In this document: one piece after another, positions 12,439-15,563 of the stretch | How positions within the stretch are numbered: position 1 is the stretch's first letter | Layout: each line of letters begins with the position of its first letter | Assembly: GCA_051002015.1 (NCBI GenBank) | Contig: JBPCMS010000079.1 | Location: 1-15,563 of the forward strand | Direction: 5' to 3' | DNA length: 15,563 nucleotides | Origin: JACDBE01 sp051002015 | Lineage (GTDB): Bacteria > Actinomycetota > Acidimicrobiia > Spongiisociales > UBA5794 | Position numbers and translations under genes: made by a program | Notes under the pieces: model-generated | Databases searched by the model: none | What the model was told of the DNA's origin: nothing | Seen by the model: the letters and a program-made list of their open reading frames with translations, nothing else

Positions 12439-14077
12439 TCCGGTGGGCGACGACCAGCAAGGTGCCCGGGCGGCGGGCGAACGCCCGCTCGACCCTCACC
12501 TCGGCGGCCGGGTCCAGGTGGCAGGTCGCCTCGTCGAGCACGACGAGGCGGGCCGGCGAAAGGTAGGCGCGCACCAGGGTGATGAGCTGGCGCTCGCCCG
12601 CCGACAGCGATGAGGGGTGCAGGATCGCCTGGGGACCCCCGAGACGTTCCACCAGCGCACGGGCACCGAGGAGGTCGATCGCGTCGTCGACCTCGGAGGG
12701 CGCGGCATCATCTCGCAGGTAGGTGAGGTTCTCGCCCAGCGTGCCGGCGAAGACGTACGCCTCCTGGGGGATGAGCACCCGGCGGCGGGCCCGAGCCGGC
12801 CGATCGGCGTCGTCGACGGCGACGCCGCCGATGCTCACATCCCCCGTCTCGGGTCTGAGCAGGCCGGCGATCAGCCCGACCAGCGTGGACTTGCCCACGC
12901 CGCTGGGGCCCACGACCACCAGGTGGTCACCGGTGGGGATGACCAGGTCGAGGTCGCGGATCACCGGCTCGGCCCAGGGCCCGTAGCGAAAGGTCACGCC
13001 CCGCAGCCGCACGTCGTGGCGCCCGTGGTGCCCGTTGAGTGCGAGGGTCTCGGGCGGAGGGACGAGATCATCCGGCGGTGCTCCGGCCTCGGAGGGTCGA
13101 TGTTGTTCGGGTTCCTCGATGGCCTCGACGATTCGACCGAGGGTCACAAAGAGCCACAGCCCGGTATCACCCAGCTCACTGACCAGAATCTGCAGAGCCG
13201 GGTACACCCCGCGCAGCACGTACGTGAGGGCGCCCAGCACGGCCCCGGTCGTGGCGCCGTTGTCGAGGAGCCGCGGGGCGGCCACCAGGAGCAGGAAGAG
13301 GGGCAGCAAGCCGCCGATGGCGATGGCCACGGTCCGCACCGCGGTGAACCGGGCCAGATCCGTCGTGGCCCGAGCCTGGTCCTCGATGTGGGCCCCGACT
13401 GCCGAGTAGGCCGTCTCCTCGGCACCGCAGGCCACCACGTCGCGAAGGCCACCCACGACGATGGTCGCCGCCTCGGCGATGCGCTCTCCGGCGAGGATGG
13501 ACGCCCGCTGCCGTGCAGCCATCTGGGTGAGCGCGCCCACGAACATCGTCAGGGCGACGAGGAGGGGCGGCAGGACCAGCACCAGGGCAGCGGGGACCAG
13601 GGTGAGTAGCCCCAGCAGGGCGCTGACGGCGGTGACGAGGAAGCCCTGCACGACCATCAGGGCGCCGGCGTACGCCTCCCTGACGATCTCCACGTGGTGG
13701 GTCACGCGGGCCACCCCGGCGGTGGCGGTGGGTGCGCCGGGGACGGTGGAGCGGCGGAGGGCGCCGGTCACGGCCAGGGTGACCAGCTCGTCGCGGAAGG
13801 GCTCGACCAGACCCGCCAGTCGCTGATACGTCTGGCGGGTCCCCCAGGCACCCACCGCCAAGCTGACGCCGAGGAGCCCCAACCAGGCCACCCCGGTCCC
13901 CGATCGTCCGGCGAGGAAACCGTCGTCCAATGCCTGGGCCACCAGGCGCCCGGAGAGGTAGGCGGGCAACGCTTCGACGACGGACCAGCCGGCCAGCCCG
14001 CGCAGCTGGCGGCCACGGCCGCGGAGTGACGAGAGCAGAAGCCGGCGCACCGCCCGGCGACGGTGGGCGGGGGTCAC
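12314..14077 (-). CDS. ABC exporter half-transporter (permease-ATPase fusion), canonical ATP site
   Basis: This 587-residue protein has an N-terminal exporter-type transmembrane domain (about 25-320, with hydrophobic segments near 60-80, 138-185 and 250-300) fused to an ATPase domain (about 355-587). ATPase motifs are Walker A GPSGVGKS (390-397), the Q-loop glutamine Q438 in LIPQEAY, signature LSAGE (491-495), Walker B LVVLDE with catalytic E516, D-loop HLDP (520-523) and H-loop H545. The GTG start at 14077 overlaps the stop of the upstream half-transporter as GTGA; the frame continues to 14194 only as antisense to it. The two are co-translated and probably form a heterodimer, this subunit supplying the catalytic glutamate. 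The overall look recalls exporter pairs of class III/IV lanthipeptide clusters (RamA/RamB-like), but the substrate is unknown. Confidence 0.92.
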   Translation of the reverse strand: MTPAHRRRAVRRLLLSSLRGRGRQLRGLAGWSVVEALPAYLSGRLVAQALDDGFLAGRSGTGVAWLGLLGVSLAVGAWGTRQTYQRLAGLVEPFRDELVTLAVTGALRRSTVPGAPTATAGVARVTHHVEIVREAYAGALMVVQGFLVTAVSALLGLLTLVPAALVLVLPPLLVALTMFVGALTQMAARQRASILAGERIAEAATIVVGGLRDVVACGAEETAYSAVGAHIEDQARATTDLARFTAVRTVAIAIGGLLPLFLLLVAAPRLLDNGATTGAVLGALTYVLRGVYPALQILVSELGDTGLWLFVTLGRIVEAIEEPEQHRPSEAGAPPDDLVPPPETLALNGHHGRHDVRLRGVTFRYGPWAEPVIRDLDLVIPTGDHLVVVGPSGVGKSTLVGLIAGLLRPETGDVSIGGVAVDDADRPARARRRVLIPQEAYVFAGTLGENLTYLRDDAAPSEVDDAIDLLGARALVERLGGPQAILHPSSLSAGERQLITLVRAYLSPARLVVLDEATCHLDPAAEVRVERAFARRPGTLLVVAHRISSALRARRVLVLDGTETHLGSHEELLASSTLYRDLVGHWV

Positions 14078-15563
14078 GGCTCGCTCCCGACCACCCCGGC
14101 CTGGTACGCCGGGTCGAACAGGGCGCGGTAGTCGGGGTCGCTCCGCAGCTCGTGGTGGGGGCCGACGCCGCGGATCCGCCCCGAATCGAGCCACACCACC
14201 ACATCGGCGCGGGCGGCCGTGGATGCCCGGTGGGCCACTACCAGGCGCGTGCGATCGCCCAGCTCGCCGGTGAGCACCCGGCGCACGTGGTGCTCAGTCA
14301 CCGTATCCAAGCTGGCCGCCACGTCGTCGAGTATCACGACGCGGCCGGCGTGGGCGAAGGCTCGGGCCAGGCCCAGCCGCTGGACCTCGCCGCCGGACAT
14401 GGGGGCGTCGGTCAGGCGGGTCCGGTAACCGTCGGGCATGCGACGGATGAAGGCGTCGGCCTCGGCGGAACGAGCCGCCGCCACCACCTCCTCCGGCGCC
14501 GGTGTGTGGGCCCCGAAGGCGATCACGTCGGCGAGGGTGTCGCCGATCAGCGTCGGGCGCTCGAAGCCGTAGGTGACCTCTTGCCGCAGCTGGTGGCGGT
14601 CCACCAGGGGCAGGGCCATGCCGTCGAGGCGCACCTCACCTTGGTCCGGGTCGATCAGGCGCCCGGCCAGGGCGGCCAGCAGCGACTTGCCGGCGCCGCT
14701 CGGTCCCACCACGGCGACCAGGGCGCCGCCAGGCACGACCAGGTCGAGGCCGTCCAGCACCGGAGCGCCCCCCGCCTGCACCGTGACCGCGCGGAACTCG
14801 ATCTGGCCCGATCCGGCCGGGAGTCGGGCGGTGCCGTAGGGCATCGGGGGTTGGCCCAGGACCTCGGCGGCGCGCCCGGCGCCGGCTCGTGCCCGGGCCA
14901 GCCGAGCGACGACATCCACAGCCGAGCCGACCGTCGTGGCCAGCACCACGTACTGGCCGGCGGCGAGCATCTCCCCCGGGGTGAGGCGACCCCGCACGAG
15001 CTGGGCCCCGGCCACTGCCAACACGAGTATCTCCATGAGAGGCACGACCAGGGCGTCCTGGGCGGCCATCTTGGTCTGCGCCCGCCACATCCCCATGCCG
15101 TGGCGGTGCAGCTCGGGCACCGGGGCGAGGACCCGGCCCACCTCCCGGTCCACCGTGCCGGCGGCTGCGATCGTGCGGGCTCCGGACAGGGCGTCGACCA
15201 GGCGCCCCGCGATGGTGCCCTGAACCTCCAGGTAGCGGTCGGCCGCATCGGAGGCATCCCGGGCGAAGGTGCGCAGCAACACCGCCAGGACGGGGAGGCC
15301 GGCCAGGAAGGTCAGGCACAGCCAGGGGTCGATGAGGGCCAGGGCGACGGCGCCGCCGATGCCAGGGACGAGGTTGGCCACGGCTCGCACCAGGTCCCGG
15401 GCCACGTCACCCGAGTCGGCGGCGTTGCCGACCAGGCGGCTCACCACGTCTCCGGCGGAGAAGCGTTCGGCCCGGCGCGGCCCCATGGCCAGGACGTGGC
15501 GCAGGACGGAGCGGCGCAGCCAGCTGGTGGAGCGTGCCGTGGTCGCCCCCACGGCGAGGTCGT
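14074..15563 (-). CDS. ABC exporter half-transporter, degenerate ATP site (5' end beyond window)
   Basis: The reading frame is open to the right edge, where residues DLAVGATT continue a transmembrane domain, so the start and probably the first one or two helices are missing. The visible part (about 496 residues) holds the rest of the permease domain and the ATPase domain. Counted from the GTG at 15552, motifs are Walker A GPSGAGKS (283-290), a Q-loop with Glu (E331) in place of Gln, signature MSGGEVQRLGLARAF (385-399), Walker B VVILDD with Asp D410 in place of the catalytic Glu, and H-loop H441. These substitutions mark the degenerate site typical of heterodimeric exporters. The signature region resembles RamA/AmfA-type lanthipeptide exporters (from memory). 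Its TGA overlaps the GTG of the partner gene. Confidence 0.9.
   Translation of the reverse strand, partial: DLAVGATTARSTSWLRRSVLRHVLAMGPRRAERFSAGDVVSRLVGNAADSGDVARDLVRAVANLVPGIGGAVALALIDPWLCLTFLAGLPVLAVLLRTFARDASDAADRYLEVQGTIAGRLVDALSGARTIAAAGTVDREVGRVLAPVPELHRHGMGMWRAQTKMAAQDALVVPLMEILVLAVAGAQLVRGRLTPGEMLAAGQYVVLATTVGSAVDVVARLARARAGAGRAAEVLGQPPMPYGTARLPAGSGQIEFRAVTVQAGGAPVLDGLDLVVPGGALVAVVGPSGAGKSLLAALAGRLIDPDQGEVRLDGMALPLVDRHQLRQEVTYGFERPTLIGDTLADVIAFGAHTPAPEEVVAAARSAEADAFIRRMPDGYRTRLTDAPMSGGEVQRLGLARAFAHAGRVVILDDVAASLDTVTEHHVRRVLTGELGDRTRLVVAHRASTAARADVVVWLDSGRIRGVGPHHELRSDPDYRALFDPAYQAGVVGSEP

Noticed and set aside
14078..14194. Longer start for the second ABC half-transporter
   Set aside because: The 39 extra codons are antisense-like, arginine/proline-rich sequence inside the upstream gene; GTG 14077 gives the usual GTGA overlap.

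Overview
The window comes from a high-GC bacterium, most likely an actinobacterium, possibly an Acidimicrobiia-like lineage (inference). Support comes from the strong G/C third-position bias, frequent GTG starts, a FadE5-type acyl-CoA dehydrogenase like that of Mycobacterium, an actinobacterial-style c-di-AMP riboswitch, and many GTGA/ATGA gene overlaps. No rRNA, tRNA, CRISPR array, insertion sequence or phage gene was seen.

Left edge (1-660): two gene remnants meet almost base to base near position 187. One is the C-terminal end of a CHAT-domain protein on the minus strand. The other is the C-terminal half of a subtilisin-like (S8) peptidase on the plus strand. Neither has its N-terminal part, so this is a rearrangement junction or an assembly chimera.

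665-4860: an acyl-CoA synthetase (minus) is divergent from a Nudix hydrolase (plus), which converges on a P1B-type heavy-metal ATPase (minus).

4861-7984: a 514-base intergenic region carries a c-di-AMP (ydaO/yuaA) riboswitch, followed by a strong hairpin and a possible short leader ORF that ends in an ATGA overlap with the next gene. That gene is an 869-residue CPA2-family cation/H+ antiporter with an unusual N-terminal exported domain and a C-terminal universal-stress-protein-like (USP) module. This is the most interesting system here: the second messenger that governs potassium may act on both the RNA and the protein.

8111-8853: a VapBC toxin-antitoxin pair has a candidate operator palindrome upstream and is followed by an unusual nested inverted repeat.

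8896-12438: a FadE5-like acyl-CoA dehydrogenase (minus) is divergent from a TetR regulator, a class I methyltransferase and a strong but apparently orphaned third start (plus). A near-perfect 18-bp palindrome in the divergent spacer is a good candidate TetR operator and overlaps the predicted fadE promoter.

12314-15563: two overlapping ABC exporter half-transporters (minus) have asymmetric ATP sites and look like a heterodimeric exporter of the kind found in RiPP/lanthipeptide clusters. The upstream one runs off the right edge.
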